The notes: generated by a model from the sequence alone, not told the origin. A stretch of 64,000 nucleotides of DNA from 12-FULL-67-14b sp964628295 (GCA_964628295.1 CAZVLS010000002.1:310001-374000), one strand, 5' to 3'. Shown: positions 1 to 8,870, counted from the first letter of the stretch. A program made the numbers and translations.

Positions 1-492
1 ATAGAACTCGCCGGCGTTGCCCGCCGACTGCAGGTCCTTGAGCAGCTTCTCGTAGATGTCGCCAAACATGTGGCGATCATCGGACGCGTTGAAGTCGATG
101 CCGTTGATCTTGTTGATCACCTGCCGCATCAACGTGCCGTTCTTCATGTAGTTGTTCGAATCCTCGAACACCATGCGAATCAGGCCGGCGATCTTGTCGC
201 CACCGCCGCTCAGCGCCTTCAGCTTCGGCAGCAGCGTGTTGTTGACGAAATCGAGCAGCGCGTCGCCGGTAATGCCCTCCTCGTCAGCGGCCCACTTCGA
301 CCAGCGGAGGTGCTTCGGCAGCGGCGACTTGTAGTGGTCGAGCAGGACCGCCATCTCCTTCTCGCGGTCGTCGAAAATCTTCAGGAAGAACAGCCAGCCG
401 AGCTGCTCGAGGCGCTGCGCGTCGCCGTAGGTGCCGGCGTCCTTGCGCATGATGTCCTGGATGGTCTTGACGATATTTGAAACGTTCGGCAT
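1..492 (-). CDS. hsdM: Type I restriction-modification methyltransferase subunit, N-terminal part (runs off window)
   Basis: Amino-terminal 164 codons of an HsdM subunit, starting MPNVSNIVKTIQD and still open at the window edge. The N-terminal helical domain of type I DNA methyltransferases is recognisable in WLFFLKIFDD, LIRMVFED and the FGDIYEKLLKDL segment that precedes the SAM-binding domain, which lies outside the window. In the complete enzyme HsdM methylates adenine in the recognition site together with the specificity subunit HsdS. It starts 18 bp after the hsdR stop, so the two genes are probably one transcript in the order R then M. hsdS is not in view. The family call rests on the N-terminal domain only. 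Confidence 0.85.
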   Translation of the reverse strand, partial: MPNVSNIVKTIQDIMRKDAGTYGDAQRLEQLGWLFFLKIFDDREKEMAVLLDHYKSPLPKHLRWSKWAADEEGITGDALLDFVNNTLLPKLKALSGGGDKIAGLIRMVFEDSNNYMKNGTLMRQVINKINGIDFNASDDRHMFGDIYEKLLKDLQSAGNAGEFY

Positions 493-510
493 GTCTGACG
501 CGGCTTCTCT

Positions 511-2862
511 CTACGCCGCTTCCTTATAGAGCTGCACTTCAAGGTCGCGGATGGCCGCAAGGTAGTTCTCCTTGCCGCCAAACCAGTTGATGATCTCGAC
601 CGGCGTGCCAAGCGCCGTCAAAGGGTCCACCTTCAGAATCTCCAGGGACTCCACGCTCTTCGTTCCGCCATCGGCGTACTTCTGCAGCAGCATCTGGAGC
701 ACTTCGCGCGCCTTGTCGCCGTACTTCGCGAACACATCCCGCTTCTTCACGCGCTCGGCACGTTCGCGACGGGTCAACGGCGGCCGGTCAAAGGCCACGT
801 GGCACACCAGGTCGAAGGAGTCGTAGTCCCGCCCGATCTGCTCCGCAAGCTCGTCGAAGAACACCCCCTGACTCATCAGCTCGTCGACGATGGCTTGTTT
901 GCGTTCCGCGGCATCCCAGGCAGTCAGAAAGTCCGTCAGGGACGTGTAGGCTTTACGAACCGTGCGACGAGTGAAGTCGTTGAGCGACTCGGTAATCAGT
1001 TTGCCGTCGGCGTCGAGGTACTGCACCCGTTCCGTGACGATCTCCACTTCGACATCGTCCACGTAGTACTTGTTGGGGCGAGGGCCGGGCTCGGGTTCCG
1101 GCCCCGGGGATTGAACCGGCGGATCGCCGGGTTCGCCGACCGGTGGTTCGTCGGGCGGCACGGGGCTCTCATCTGGCCCCGGCTCGTAGATCTGCACCGG
1201 GTCCCCATCAAACGCCGGGTCGGCAAACAGCGCCGTCGCCCGCCTGAAATCCATGATCGTAAAGAAGAGTTTGTTGTAATCCTCGTTGATGCGCGTGCCG
1301 CGGCCGATGATCTGCTTGAACTCGGTCATCGACTTGATGTTCTTGTCGAGGACGATGAGATGACACGTCTGCGCGTCAACACCGGTGGACATCAGCTGTG
1401 ATGTGGTCGCGATCACCGGATAGGGCTTCTCGGGATCAATGAAGTTGTCGAGCTGGGCCTTGCCCTCGTCGTTGTCACCGGTGATGCGCATGACGTACTT
1501 GCTGTTGGCGGCTGCGAGATCCGGATTGGCGTTCACCAGCGCCTTGCGCATGCGCTCAGCGTGGTCAACGTTCTCGCAGAACACGATGGTCTTGGCGTAC
1601 CGGTCGGTGGCCTTGAGGAAGTCGGTGACCTTCGACGCCACGGCGGTTGTCCGCTTCTCCATGATCAGGTTGCGGTCGAAGTCGCGCTCGTTGTACTCGC
1701 GGTCTTCAATCTCCTGCCCATAGCGGTCGGTCTTCCCTTTCTCGGGACGCCAACCATCCAGGTCTTTATCGAGGCCAATCCGGACCACCTTGTACGGCGC
1801 CAGAAATCCGTCGGAAATGCCCTGCTTCAGGGAATAGGTGTAGAGCGGCTCGCCGAAATACTCGACGTTGGAGACATCCTTCGTCTCCTTGGGCGTGGCG
1901 GTCATGCCAATTTGCGTCGCCGACGAAAAGTATTCCAGCACCTTGCGCCACGACGCGTCGTCTGCGGCGCTGCCGCGGTGGCACTCGTCAACCACCACCA
2001 GATCGAAGAAGTCAGGCGAGAACTGCTTATAGATGTTTTGTTCTTCTTCGGTTCCAGTCACCGCTTGATAGAGCGACAGATAGATCTCGAACGCCTTGTC
2101 GGCATTGCGATTCGTGATCTTCGTCATCGCCTTGCCGAACGGCTTGAAGTCGTTGGTCTTGGTCTGGTCCGCGAGGATGTTGCGGTCCACGAGGAACAGG
2201 ATTCGCTTTTTGGCGCCCGACTTCCACAGGCGCCAGATGATCTGGAATGCCGTGTAGGTCTTGCCCGTTCCGGTCGCCATTACAAGGAGAATGCGATCTT
2301 CGCCTCGCGCAATCGCGTCCACGGTCCGATTGATCGCAACTGTCTGGTAATACCGGGGCTCCCGGCCGGAGCCGTCGTCGTAGTAGTCCTGGGTCGCTAC
2401 GGTTGCCTGAGCATCGTCGTAGCCTTTCGATGCGCGGTAGCGCTTCCACAGTTCCTCAGGTGACGGAAACTGGTCCAGCGGGATCTCCCGCTCAACAACT
2501 CCAGAAGACGCCGTCCGATCGTGTTCCAGGAACGCATCGCCATTCGAGGTGTATGCGAACGGCACATCCAGGCACTCGGCGTAGTCAATGGCCTGCGCCA
2601 TGCCGGCACCCAGGGAATGGTTGTTGTCCTTGGCCTCGACCACCGCAATCGGCAGATTCGGCTTATAGAAGAGCAGGTAGTCGACCTTGCGCTTCTCACC
2701 TCGCGTCACGGTCTTGCCGCGCACGATCACGCGACCCTTGGTGAAGAAGACTTCCTCCCGCAACTGCGTCATCACGTTCCACTTGTTGCCGTCTGGGCCA
2801 ATCAGGGCCGGCGTGATGAACTTCGTGCGGATATCCGCTTCCGTGAGTGCCTTCTTGTTCAT
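511..2862 (-). CDS. hsdR: Type I restriction endonuclease, motor subunit HsdR
   Basis: A 783-residue ATP-dependent DNA translocase and nuclease. The N-terminus carries a PD-(D/E)XK nuclease site (Asp61 in VDYLLF, then Glu76-Ala-Lys78). This is followed by an SF2 helicase core with Walker A ATGTGKT at 196-202, a DECH box (VVDECHRGS), motif III GMTATP and motif VI IIGRGTR. A proline/acidic-rich hinge near residues 555-600 separates the motor from the EcoEI-type C-terminal domain. All key motifs are intact, so it looks functional. It acts on foreign DNA lacking HsdM methylation and needs HsdM and HsdS. No strong ribosome site precedes the ATG. Confidence 0.95.
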   Translation of the reverse strand: MNKKALTEADIRTKFITPALIGPDGNKWNVMTQLREEVFFTKGRVIVRGKTVTRGEKRKVDYLLFYKPNLPIAVVEAKDNNHSLGAGMAQAIDYAECLDVPFAYTSNGDAFLEHDRTASSGVVEREIPLDQFPSPEELWKRYRASKGYDDAQATVATQDYYDDGSGREPRYYQTVAINRTVDAIARGEDRILLVMATGTGKTYTAFQIIWRLWKSGAKKRILFLVDRNILADQTKTNDFKPFGKAMTKITNRNADKAFEIYLSLYQAVTGTEEEQNIYKQFSPDFFDLVVVDECHRGSAADDASWRKVLEYFSSATQIGMTATPKETKDVSNVEYFGEPLYTYSLKQGISDGFLAPYKVVRIGLDKDLDGWRPEKGKTDRYGQEIEDREYNERDFDRNLIMEKRTTAVASKVTDFLKATDRYAKTIVFCENVDHAERMRKALVNANPDLAAANSKYVMRITGDNDEGKAQLDNFIDPEKPYPVIATTSQLMSTGVDAQTCHLIVLDKNIKSMTEFKQIIGRGTRINEDYNKLFFTIMDFRRATALFADPAFDGDPVQIYEPGPDESPVPPDEPPVGEPGDPPVQSPGPEPEPGPRPNKYYVDDVEVEIVTERVQYLDADGKLITESLNDFTRRTVRKAYTSLTDFLTAWDAAERKQAIVDELMSQGVFFDELAEQIGRDYDSFDLVCHVAFDRPPLTRRERAERVKKRDVFAKYGDKAREVLQMLLQKYADGGTKSVESLEILKVDPLTALGTPVEIINWFGGKENYLAAIRDLEVQLYKEAA

Positions 2863-2881
2863 GTGGGCGGTCGGGCAATTC

Positions 2882-2887
2882 TATAAT
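2882..2887 (+). promoter_or_regulatory. Perfect -10 box (TATAAT) between hsdR and the hydrolase gene
   Basis: TATAAT lies in the 75-bp divergent spacer, about 50 bp before the ATG at 2938. No good -35 box is visible at 16-18 bp spacing. The call rests on the -10 match and its position. Confidence 0.35.
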
Positions 2888-2937
2888 CAGTCATCACTTC
2901 CTACACTCCTCACCCACGCTGGGCAGGCGGCCACAGG

Positions 2938-3870
2938 ATGACGCTCTACGCCTGGGCTCGCAAGCGTGTGCTGCCGAGGCTTCCGGTCGCGGAGCCGCGC
3001 TTTTTTGACGTCGCCGACGACGCGCGCGTGCTGGCGCACTGTAACTGGCAGCCCGATCGGCTGGGGGCGCCGACCCTGCTCGCGTTGCACGGGCTCGAAG
3101 GCTCGAGCGAGGCGCACTACATGCGCGGCCTGGCCGACAAGGCGTTCGCGAGCGGATTCAACGTGATCCGCCTGAACCAGCGAAACTGCGGCGGCACCGA
3201 GCATCTGTCACGCGGCCTCTATCACTCGGGACTGACCGCCGATCCGCGCTTCGTGCTGAATGAACTCATCGAGCAGGATCGCCTGACGCGGTTCGCGGTC
3301 GCCGGCTACTCGCTCGGCGGTAACGTCACGATGAAGCTGGCCGGTGAACTCGGCGCGTCGGACGTTCCCGAGGTGAAGGCGTTCGCCGCGGTCTCGCCGG
3401 TGATAGATCTCGAACTCTGCATGCAGGCGATCGAACGCGTCGAGAACCGGATCTACGAGTGGAATTTCTGCCGAAACCTGCAGGGGCGCATGCGGCGGAA
3501 GTCAAAACACTTTCCCGGCGCGTTCACGATCGACGGCCTGTGGAAGCTGTGGTCAATTCGCGCGTTCGACAATCGCTACACCGCGCCAAACGCCGGCTAC
3601 GCGAACGCGAACGAGTATTACCATCGCGCCAGCGCGACACGGATCATCGACAAGGTCGCGCGCCCATCGCTGATCCTCAGCGCGGCCGATGATCCCTTCG
3701 TGCCGCCCGGCATCTTTGATGTGCCGGAAGTGCGCAACAATCCGCACATTACGCCCGTCATCACACCCGGCGGGGGTCATTGCGCGTTCGTAGAGTCCAG
3801 CACCTCGAACGGCTATGATGGGTACTACGCGGAACAACTCGTCGTTGACTTCCTGAAGGAGAAGGCATGA
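2938..3870 (+). CDS. YheT-family alpha/beta hydrolase
   Basis: A 310-residue alpha/beta-hydrolase of the YheT/ABHD1-3 type, which act as esterases or lipases on largely uncharacterised substrates. The nucleophile elbow is GYSLGG with Ser125. The probable acid is in the SAADDPFVPP segment and the catalytic histidine is His281 in GGGHCAF. The oxyanion-side motif LHGLEGSSEAHYMRG and the NQRNCGG segment are typical of this subfamily. No signal peptide is seen, so it is probably cytosolic. Its last codons overlap the start of the next gene, which suggests co-transcription. Confidence 0.85.
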   Translation: MTLYAWARKRVLPRLPVAEPRFFDVADDARVLAHCNWQPDRLGAPTLLALHGLEGSSEAHYMRGLADKAFASGFNVIRLNQRNCGGTEHLSRGLYHSGLTADPRFVLNELIEQDRLTRFAVAGYSLGGNVTMKLAGELGASDVPEVKAFAAVSPVIDLELCMQAIERVENRIYEWNFCRNLQGRMRRKSKHFPGAFTIDGLWKLWSIRAFDNRYTAPNAGYANANEYYHRASATRIIDKVARPSLILSAADDPFVPPGIFDVPEVRNNPHITPVITPGGGHCAFVESSTSNGYDGYYAEQLVVDFLKEKA

Positions 3871-4244
3871 TCAGAGCGGCTCGTTTTGCACTTGGATTGC
3901 TTGCGGTTCTGGTGTTCGTCAATGCGGCCTACGCGCAGAAGCCCGGCGTCGGCACCTGGAACCTGACCACCGTGTCGCCCATCAGCGAGACCAAGTCGGT
4001 TCTCGAGATTCGCGAAGAAGGCGGGAAGATCGTCGCCGTCGGCAAGAGCGCGCAAGGCGAACGCAAGTACGACAGCGCCGTGATCGACGGCAGCTCCGTG
4101 ACGCTGGTCATCACGATCGCGTACGAAGGAAATCCGATGGTGATTACCTACACCGGCAAGATCGACGGCGCGAAGATGGAAGGCGATGCCGATTTCGGCG
4201 GCCTGGCCACCGGCACGTGGTCGGCGACTGCGGCCCCCAAGTAA
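3867..4244 (+). CDS. Small secreted protein of unknown function
   Basis: A 125-residue protein with a clear Sec signal peptide (hydrophobic LGLLAVLVFVNAAYA, cleavage likely after AYAQ). The mature part of about 100 residues is rich in beta-strand-forming sequence with conserved-looking GTWNLTTVSP and GTWSATAA ends, which suggests a small lipocalin-like or jelly-roll fold. I recognise no named family. Its ATG overlaps the stop of the hydrolase gene (ATGA), so the two are translationally coupled. It ends 16 bp from a convergent amidase gene. Confidence 0.7.
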   Translation: MIRAARFALGLLAVLVFVNAAYAQKPGVGTWNLTTVSPISETKSVLEIREEGGKIVAVGKSAQGERKYDSAVIDGSSVTLVITIAYEGNPMVITYTGKIDGAKMEGDADFGGLATGTWSATAAPK

Positions 4245-4260
4245 GTCGAGCTCTCCCACT

Positions 4261-5832
4261 CTAAGGCGCGAGCGTCGGTTTGTATTCCGGCGCTCGCCTC
4301 GCCTTGGTCGTCTGCTCGAGCGCGAAGGCAAAGCCAATCAATTCGCCCTCGGTGTAGGGCCGGCCCATGAACGTCACGCCGAGTGGCAGTCCGTTGGTGT
4401 CGCCGATCGGCACGGTGATGCTCGGCGTGCCTGCCACTGCGGCCATGCCATATCCGGCGCCGACAAAGTGATCACCAAGAACGTGATCGGTCGGCCAAGC
4501 CGGCGACAGGCTCGGCGCGATCAGGCCGTCGAGCTTTTCCCGATCGAGGGTCGCGAGTAAGCCGTCCTTGCCGGCCAGGCGGCGCGCGTTGTCTCGCGCC
4601 TTGACGTACTCGGGCTCCGTCAGCGGCCCCTTCACCTGCGCCTGCTCGAAGATCTCCTGCCCGAAGAACGGCATCGCCTTCGCGGCGTTGGCCTTGTTCC
4701 AGGCGATCAGCGCTTCGAGCGACGGGTGCGGTGACCTGGCTTTCGCGAGGTACGCGTTCAAGCCATCCTTGAACTCGTAAAGCAACACCGCGAACTCGGC
4801 GTCGTTCCAGTTGTTGTACGTGGCCACCCTGACGTCGATCACCTCAGCGCCTGCCGCCTTCATCGCGTCCACGGCCTTCAATGTCGAGGCATCCACATCG
4901 GGGTGATAGCCCATGGCCTGGCGCAACAGCCCGAAGCGCTTGCCCTTCAGTGCATCCGTCTTCAGGAACGTCGTGTAGTCAGCGGCGGCCTTGCCTTCAG
5001 CAGCGGGGCCTGACGGATCCGCGGGATCCACGCCCGCCATGGCACCGAGCAGCAACGCGACGTCCGCGACGGTGCGCGCCATGGGTCCCGCCGTGTCCTG
5101 CGATACGGAAATCGGAATGATGCCGGTGCGGCTCACGAGCCCAACGGTCGGCTTCAAACCGGCAAGACCATTCACCGACGCGGGACAGATGATGCTGCCG
5201 TCCGTCTCGGTGCCCACGCCGACCGCGGCGAGACTGGCCGCAATCGCCGAACCGGTACCGGAACTCGACCCGCACGGGTTGCGATCGAGCACGTACGGAT
5301 TTTTTGTCTGGCCGCCGCGCGAACTCCAGCCGGATGACGAGCGCGTTGACCGGAAGTTGGCCCACTCACTGAGGTTGGTCTTGCCGAGGATCACCGCGCC
5401 GGCCTCGCGCAGCCGCTGCACCATGAACGCATCCGTGGCGGGGCGGTTCTCAGCCATCGCGAGCGAACCGGCTGAATTGACCATGCCGGCCACGTCAACG
5501 TTGTCCTTGATCAGCACCGGAATGCCATGCATCGGGCCGCGCACCCTGCCCGCCTTGCGCTCGGCATCGAGCGCCTGGGCATCGGCAATGGCCTTCGGAT
5601 TGAGTTCAATGACCGAGCCGATTCGCGGACCGTCGTCGTCCACTTTCGCGATGCGATCGAGATACGCGCGCGTCAGGGCTTCCGATGTCACCGCACCCGA
5701 CGCCATTCGGTCGCGCGCATCGATTGCGGACAACTCAACAACGTCAAGGGCTGGTGGGGCTGGTGGGGCTGGAGGGTTCGACGAGCAGGCAAAACCAGCA
5801 ACCGCCAACAGTAGAATGGCCGACTTCTTCAT
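4261..5832 (-). CDS. Amidase-signature hydrolase, lipoprotein
   Basis: A 523-residue amidase-signature protein. The Ser-cisSer-Lys triad is present: Lys109 in LIKDNVD, the glycine/serine stretch NPCGSSSGTGSA, and the second serine motif GTETDGSI. The N-terminus is a lipoprotein signal (LLAVAGFACSS, lipidated Cys), followed by a short Pro/Ala linker. The enzyme is therefore membrane-anchored and periplasmic, unlike GatA. It probably hydrolyses an amide or peptide-like substrate, but specificity cannot be read. Its start overlaps the stop of the DUF72 gene upstream (ATGA), so they form a two-gene operon. Confidence 0.88.
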   Translation of the reverse strand: MKKSAILLLAVAGFACSSNPPAPPAPPALDVVELSAIDARDRMASGAVTSEALTRAYLDRIAKVDDDGPRIGSVIELNPKAIADAQALDAERKAGRVRGPMHGIPVLIKDNVDVAGMVNSAGSLAMAENRPATDAFMVQRLREAGAVILGKTNLSEWANFRSTRSSSGWSSRGGQTKNPYVLDRNPCGSSSGTGSAIAASLAAVGVGTETDGSIICPASVNGLAGLKPTVGLVSRTGIIPISVSQDTAGPMARTVADVALLLGAMAGVDPADPSGPAAEGKAAADYTTFLKTDALKGKRFGLLRQAMGYHPDVDASTLKAVDAMKAAGAEVIDVRVATYNNWNDAEFAVLLYEFKDGLNAYLAKARSPHPSLEALIAWNKANAAKAMPFFGQEIFEQAQVKGPLTEPEYVKARDNARRLAGKDGLLATLDREKLDGLIAPSLSPAWPTDHVLGDHFVGAGYGMAAVAGTPSITVPIGDTNGLPLGVTFMGRPYTEGELIGFAFALEQTTKARRAPEYKPTLAP

Positions 5833-6542
5833 GTGGTTTGTCCCAGGAGATTCATCATCTGTTGTCCGAAGGCGGCGCCTTTGCCCTCGTCTTCGTGCTT
5901 GAAATAGACGAACACGTCCTTCGCGGTCGAGCCGAGCTGCCTGGCGGTCTCCGTCCAGCGCGCGATGTCGCCTTCGCCGTACCCTTCATCTCGCAGACGC
6001 AGGTAGGCGTAGTCCGCCGTCGTGATGATCGGCGTTTCTCGCGTCTCGCTGTCGGCAATGCAGAGCGCGATGTTGCGGGCGCGCAGGGCGTCGTAGACCT
6101 CGTCATCCAGCCATGACGCATTGCGGAACTCGAACGCCGCCGTCGTCTTTGGCGGCAACAGCGCGAGGAACTCCTTCAGCAGCGGCAGGTCCTTCTTGAA
6201 GTTCGGCGGCAATTGGAACAACAGCGCCGCCAGCTGCGGGCCAAGCTCCGCCGCGGCGGTCATGAAGCCCTGGACGGAAGACGCCACTTCGCCGGCGCGC
6301 AGCCGCTTGTCGTGCGTGATCCGCTTGGGGGCCTTCAACGTGAACCGAAAGGTCTCGGGCACTTGGGCGCGCCAGCCGGCAATCAGCTTCGGCGTTGGCA
6401 TGCGGTAGAAGGTGTAGTTGATTTCAACGGTCGGAAACTTGCCGGCGTAGTACGGCAGCATCTTGGCGGCCGACAAGTCAGCGGGATAGAAGCTGCCCTT
6501 CCATTCCGGATAGTTGTAGCCGCTGGTCCCGACAAGGATCAT
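5829..6542 (-). CDS. DUF72 (YecE-like) protein
   Basis: A 237-residue DUF72 protein, a TIM-barrel family of unknown biochemical role. Hallmarks are the N-terminal GTSGYNYPEWKGSFYP, the FRFTLKAPKRITHDKRL strand, and the C-terminal YFKHEDEGKGA segment. Length matches the family. A -10-like TATACT lies only 8 bp before the ATG on this strand, so the message may have almost no leader. It is followed by the amidase gene with a 4-bp overlap. Confidence 0.88.
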   Translation of the reverse strand: MILVGTSGYNYPEWKGSFYPADLSAAKMLPYYAGKFPTVEINYTFYRMPTPKLIAGWRAQVPETFRFTLKAPKRITHDKRLRAGEVASSVQGFMTAAAELGPQLAALLFQLPPNFKKDLPLLKEFLALLPPKTTAAFEFRNASWLDDEVYDALRARNIALCIADSETRETPIITTADYAYLRLRDEGYGEGDIARWTETARQLGSTAKDVFVYFKHEDEGKGAAFGQQMMNLLGQTT

Positions 6543-6550
6543 GTGGCGAC

Positions 6551-6558
6551 AGTATAAT
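6551..6558. promoter_or_regulatory. Overlapping divergent -10 boxes
   Basis: On the plus strand TATAAT occupies 6553-6558, facing the SCO1-like gene. On the minus strand TATACT occupies 6556-6551, facing DUF72. The two share four bases, so the divergent promoters would be mutually exclusive. The -35 regions are weak. Confidence 0.45.
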
Positions 6559-6562
6559 TTCA

Positions 6563-6631
6563 GATTGAAAGATTGAGCGATTGATGACTGTTTGGCGATT
6601 GATGATTGTTGGATTGGGATTGGCGATTGCC
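6563..6631 (+). repeat. Degenerate GATTGNN heptamer array running through the start codon
   Basis: Units beginning GATTG recur at 6563, 6571 and 6579, then at strict 7-bp steps from 6597 (GATTGAT, GATTGTT, GGATTGG, GATTGGC, GATTGCC). The array begins just after the -10 box and ends inside the signal-peptide codons of the SCO1-like gene. Confidence 0.65.
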
Positions 6632-7453
6632 GGTGTCGCGTGCTCCGGTGGTCCCAAGGTACCGACGTATGAATTGAAGGGCCAGATTCTCGTCGTCAAG
6701 CCTGAGACGAACGAACTGCTCGTCAAGCATGAGGACATCAAGGACTTCATGCCGGCGATGACCATGCCGTATACGGTCAAGGATGCGGCGCTGCTGAAAG
6801 ACAAGGCGGCCGGCGACCTGATCACGGCGACGCTCAACGTGGCGCCGGAGGGCCCGTTCCTGTCGGCGATCGTCAAGACAGGGTCGGCACCGCTTCCTGA
6901 AGACGCGCGCAGCGATATTCCTCCTGCGGCGAATGTGACCTTGCTCAAGGCCGGCGATCCCGTCCCCACCACCCCGCTCGTCGATCAGGGCCGTTCGATC
7001 ACGCTGGCGGACTTCAAGGGCTCGGCGCTCGCGGTGACTTTCATCTACACGCGCTGCCCGCTCGCCAACTTCTGTCCGCTGCTCGATCGGCGATTCGCGG
7101 AGGTGCAGAAGATCGCCGCCTCCGATCCCGCGCTGTCCGGCAAGATCCGCCTGCTCTCGATCAGCTTCGATCCGGCCAACGATCGCGATGCCGCCCTCAA
7201 GGCGCACGCCGACAAGCTTGGCGCCGACCCCAACGTGTGGCGCTTCGCGACTGCCGAGCAATCCGTCGTCGATCGCCTGGCCGCCGAGTTTGCGGTCAAC
7301 GTGATTCGCGAGAAGGACGGCACGATCACGCACAACCTGCGGACGGCGATCATCGATCCCTCTGGACACATCGTCTCGATCCTGGACAACAACGCGTGGT
7401 CGGCCGACGAGCTGCTCAGCGGCCTCAAGAATGCCCTCGTATCCACGCGTTAA
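6584..7453 (+). CDS. SCO1/SenC-like copper chaperone with N-terminal CusF-like domain
   Basis: A lipoprotein of about 289 residues (lipobox IAGVAC). After the anchor comes a CusF-like copper-binding segment (about residues 30-90, with the MPAMTMPY motif), then a thioredoxin-fold SCO1/SenC domain. The metal or redox site is Cys158-x5-Cys164 (RCPLANFCP) with the distal His250 (ITHNLR). Classical SCO1 proteins have CxxxC, so this is the longer-loop variant. It probably delivers copper to, or reduces, a cytochrome oxidase CuA site in the periplasm. I prefer the ATG at 6584 over the TTG three bases earlier. Confidence 0.88.
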   Translation: MTVWRLMIVGLGLAIAGVACSGGPKVPTYELKGQILVVKPETNELLVKHEDIKDFMPAMTMPYTVKDAALLKDKAAGDLITATLNVAPEGPFLSAIVKTGSAPLPEDARSDIPPAANVTLLKAGDPVPTTPLVDQGRSITLADFKGSALAVTFIYTRCPLANFCPLLDRRFAEVQKIAASDPALSGKIRLLSISFDPANDRDAALKAHADKLGADPNVWRFATAEQSVVDRLAAEFAVNVIREKDGTITHNLRTAIIDPSGHIVSILDNNAWSADELLSGLKNALVSTR

Positions 7454-8126
7454 CGCGAAGCGCGTTGTTCCGCCGCGGCTCGCCCTCACGAAGGCGGAGC
7501 GGGCGCTGATCAGAACGCTTGATACGCCGGCGAAGGTCCAGCGCTGGCTGAACACGTTGCCCTACAACACTGAGACGGGGGGCGAGACCCAGCGCAGCTT
7601 CCGGCCAGTCGCGCGATTAAGGAAGGCGCACTGCATGGAGGCCGCGCTCTTCGCGGCGGTGACGCTCGAGCAGCATGGGTATCCGCCGCTCGTGATGAGT
7701 CTTGAATCGCAGGACTGGCTCGATCACGTGATCTTCGTCTACAAGCACGACTCGGGCTGGGGATCCGTGGCGCGCTCGCGTGACCCCGGCCTCCACGGCC
7801 GCAAGCCGCGCTTCAAGACGCTGCGCGCACTGGCGAAGAGCTACTACGACCCCTACGTCGATTACACCGGGCGCGTAAAGGGATACGGCGTGGTGAATGT
7901 CACGGATGCCATGGGCCGTTACGACTGGCGGCTCACGACGAAGAATGTGTGGAACGTCGAGCAGATGCTCATCGATCTGCCGCATCGGAAGATCAAGACG
8001 TCGACCGCCCGCTATCGCGTCCTGCTGCGTAAGTACAAGGCGTACCGCGCGGCGAACAACGACCGGAAGCCGATCTACTACGCGGGCCGCGACAAGTGGG
8101 AACCCTTGCCGAAGGAATTCCTCTAG
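7431..8126 (+). CDS. Transglutaminase-like cysteine-protease-fold protein
   Basis: A 231-residue protein with a transglutaminase-like arrangement: a helix starting with Cys (AHCMEAALFAA), a histidine strand (DWLDHVIFVY) and a downstream RDPGLHGRKP segment that could supply the acid. The C-terminal half is rich in Tyr and basic residues. Role and substrate are unknown. No signal peptide is seen. The start overlaps the previous gene by 23 bp, so coupling is likely. The N-terminal codons (7466-7503) resemble the palindromic element found around the sigma factor operon at 17.7-18.7 kb, so the first 20 or so residues may be repeat-derived. Confidence 0.6.
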   Translation: MPSYPRVNAKRVVPPRLALTKAERALIRTLDTPAKVQRWLNTLPYNTETGGETQRSFRPVARLRKAHCMEAALFAAVTLEQHGYPPLVMSLESQDWLDHVIFVYKHDSGWGSVARSRDPGLHGRKPRFKTLRALAKSYYDPYVDYTGRVKGYGVVNVTDAMGRYDWRLTTKNVWNVEQMLIDLPHRKIKTSTARYRVLLRKYKAYRAANNDRKPIYYAGRDKWEPLPKEFL

Positions 8127-8129
8127 CGG

Positions 8130-8870
8130 CTAGTCGAAACCGATCTTCAGGTCGGCGACGAGCGGCAGATGATCGGACGCGATCAGCGCCATGCGGTCGC
8201 GCGGCATGCTCACCTTCATCACCTCGACCTTGCCCTCGTAGTAGATGTGATCGAGGTGCAGGACGGGGAAGAAACCGGGGTATGACCGCCCGCCACGCTT
8301 CAAGTGCTTGCTGAGATCGATGCTCTGCAGCCGCTCAGCGAGGATGTCCTTCGCGATGCCCCTCGCCCACTCGTTGAAGTCGCCCAGCACGATCTTCGGA
8401 CCAACGACGCGGCGATCGTGCACGAATGATGCGCACTTGGCCGCCTGGTGCCGCCGCTCGAGCAGCGACGTTCCGAGGTGCACGTTGTAAAAGTGCAGCG
8501 TCTCATCGTCGAGCGCCAGGTCCACTCGCTGGACGCCGCGATGCTCGCAGGTCTTCCACGTCAGGTCGTGCTGCACGTGATGGCGGATCGGGAATCGGCT
8601 CAGCACGACGTTGCCGAAGAGCGCGGTGCGGAAGTGACGTGTCGGCGCCATCACCCAGCCCATGCCGAGCGCGGCCCCGAGTTCGGCGGCCTGCCCCGGC
8701 TTGAGCGGGCTGGCGCCAATCACCTCCTGGAGCGCGACGATGTCGGCATCCACCGACGCGAGGACGCTCGCGATGCGCTCGATCTTCGTGCGCCCGTCGA
8801 GGCCGCGGCCGCGATGGATGTTGTAGGTGGCGACGCGCACCTGGCGCGTGCGCTTCGACTCGCTAAGCAT
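8130..8870 (-). CDS. Endonuclease/exonuclease/phosphatase (EEP) family protein
   Basis: A 246-residue member of the EEP superfamily (DNase I-like fold, metal-dependent phosphodiesterase or nuclease). Motifs are in order: NIHRGRGLDG, VALQEV with the metal-binding Glu, YNVHLGTS, LGDFNEW, and the C-terminal ASDHLPLVADL with the catalytic Asp-His. No export signal is visible. The substrate (nucleic acid, phospholipid or phosphoinositide-like) cannot be told from sequence. It lies convergent to the transglutaminase-like gene with 3 bp between them. Confidence 0.88.
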   Translation of the reverse strand: MLSESKRTRQVRVATYNIHRGRGLDGRTKIERIASVLASVDADIVALQEVIGASPLKPGQAAELGAALGMGWVMAPTRHFRTALFGNVVLSRFPIRHHVQHDLTWKTCEHRGVQRVDLALDDETLHFYNVHLGTSLLERRHQAAKCASFVHDRRVVGPKIVLGDFNEWARGIAKDILAERLQSIDLSKHLKRGGRSYPGFFPVLHLDHIYYEGKVEVMKVSMPRDRMALIASDHLPLVADLKIGFD

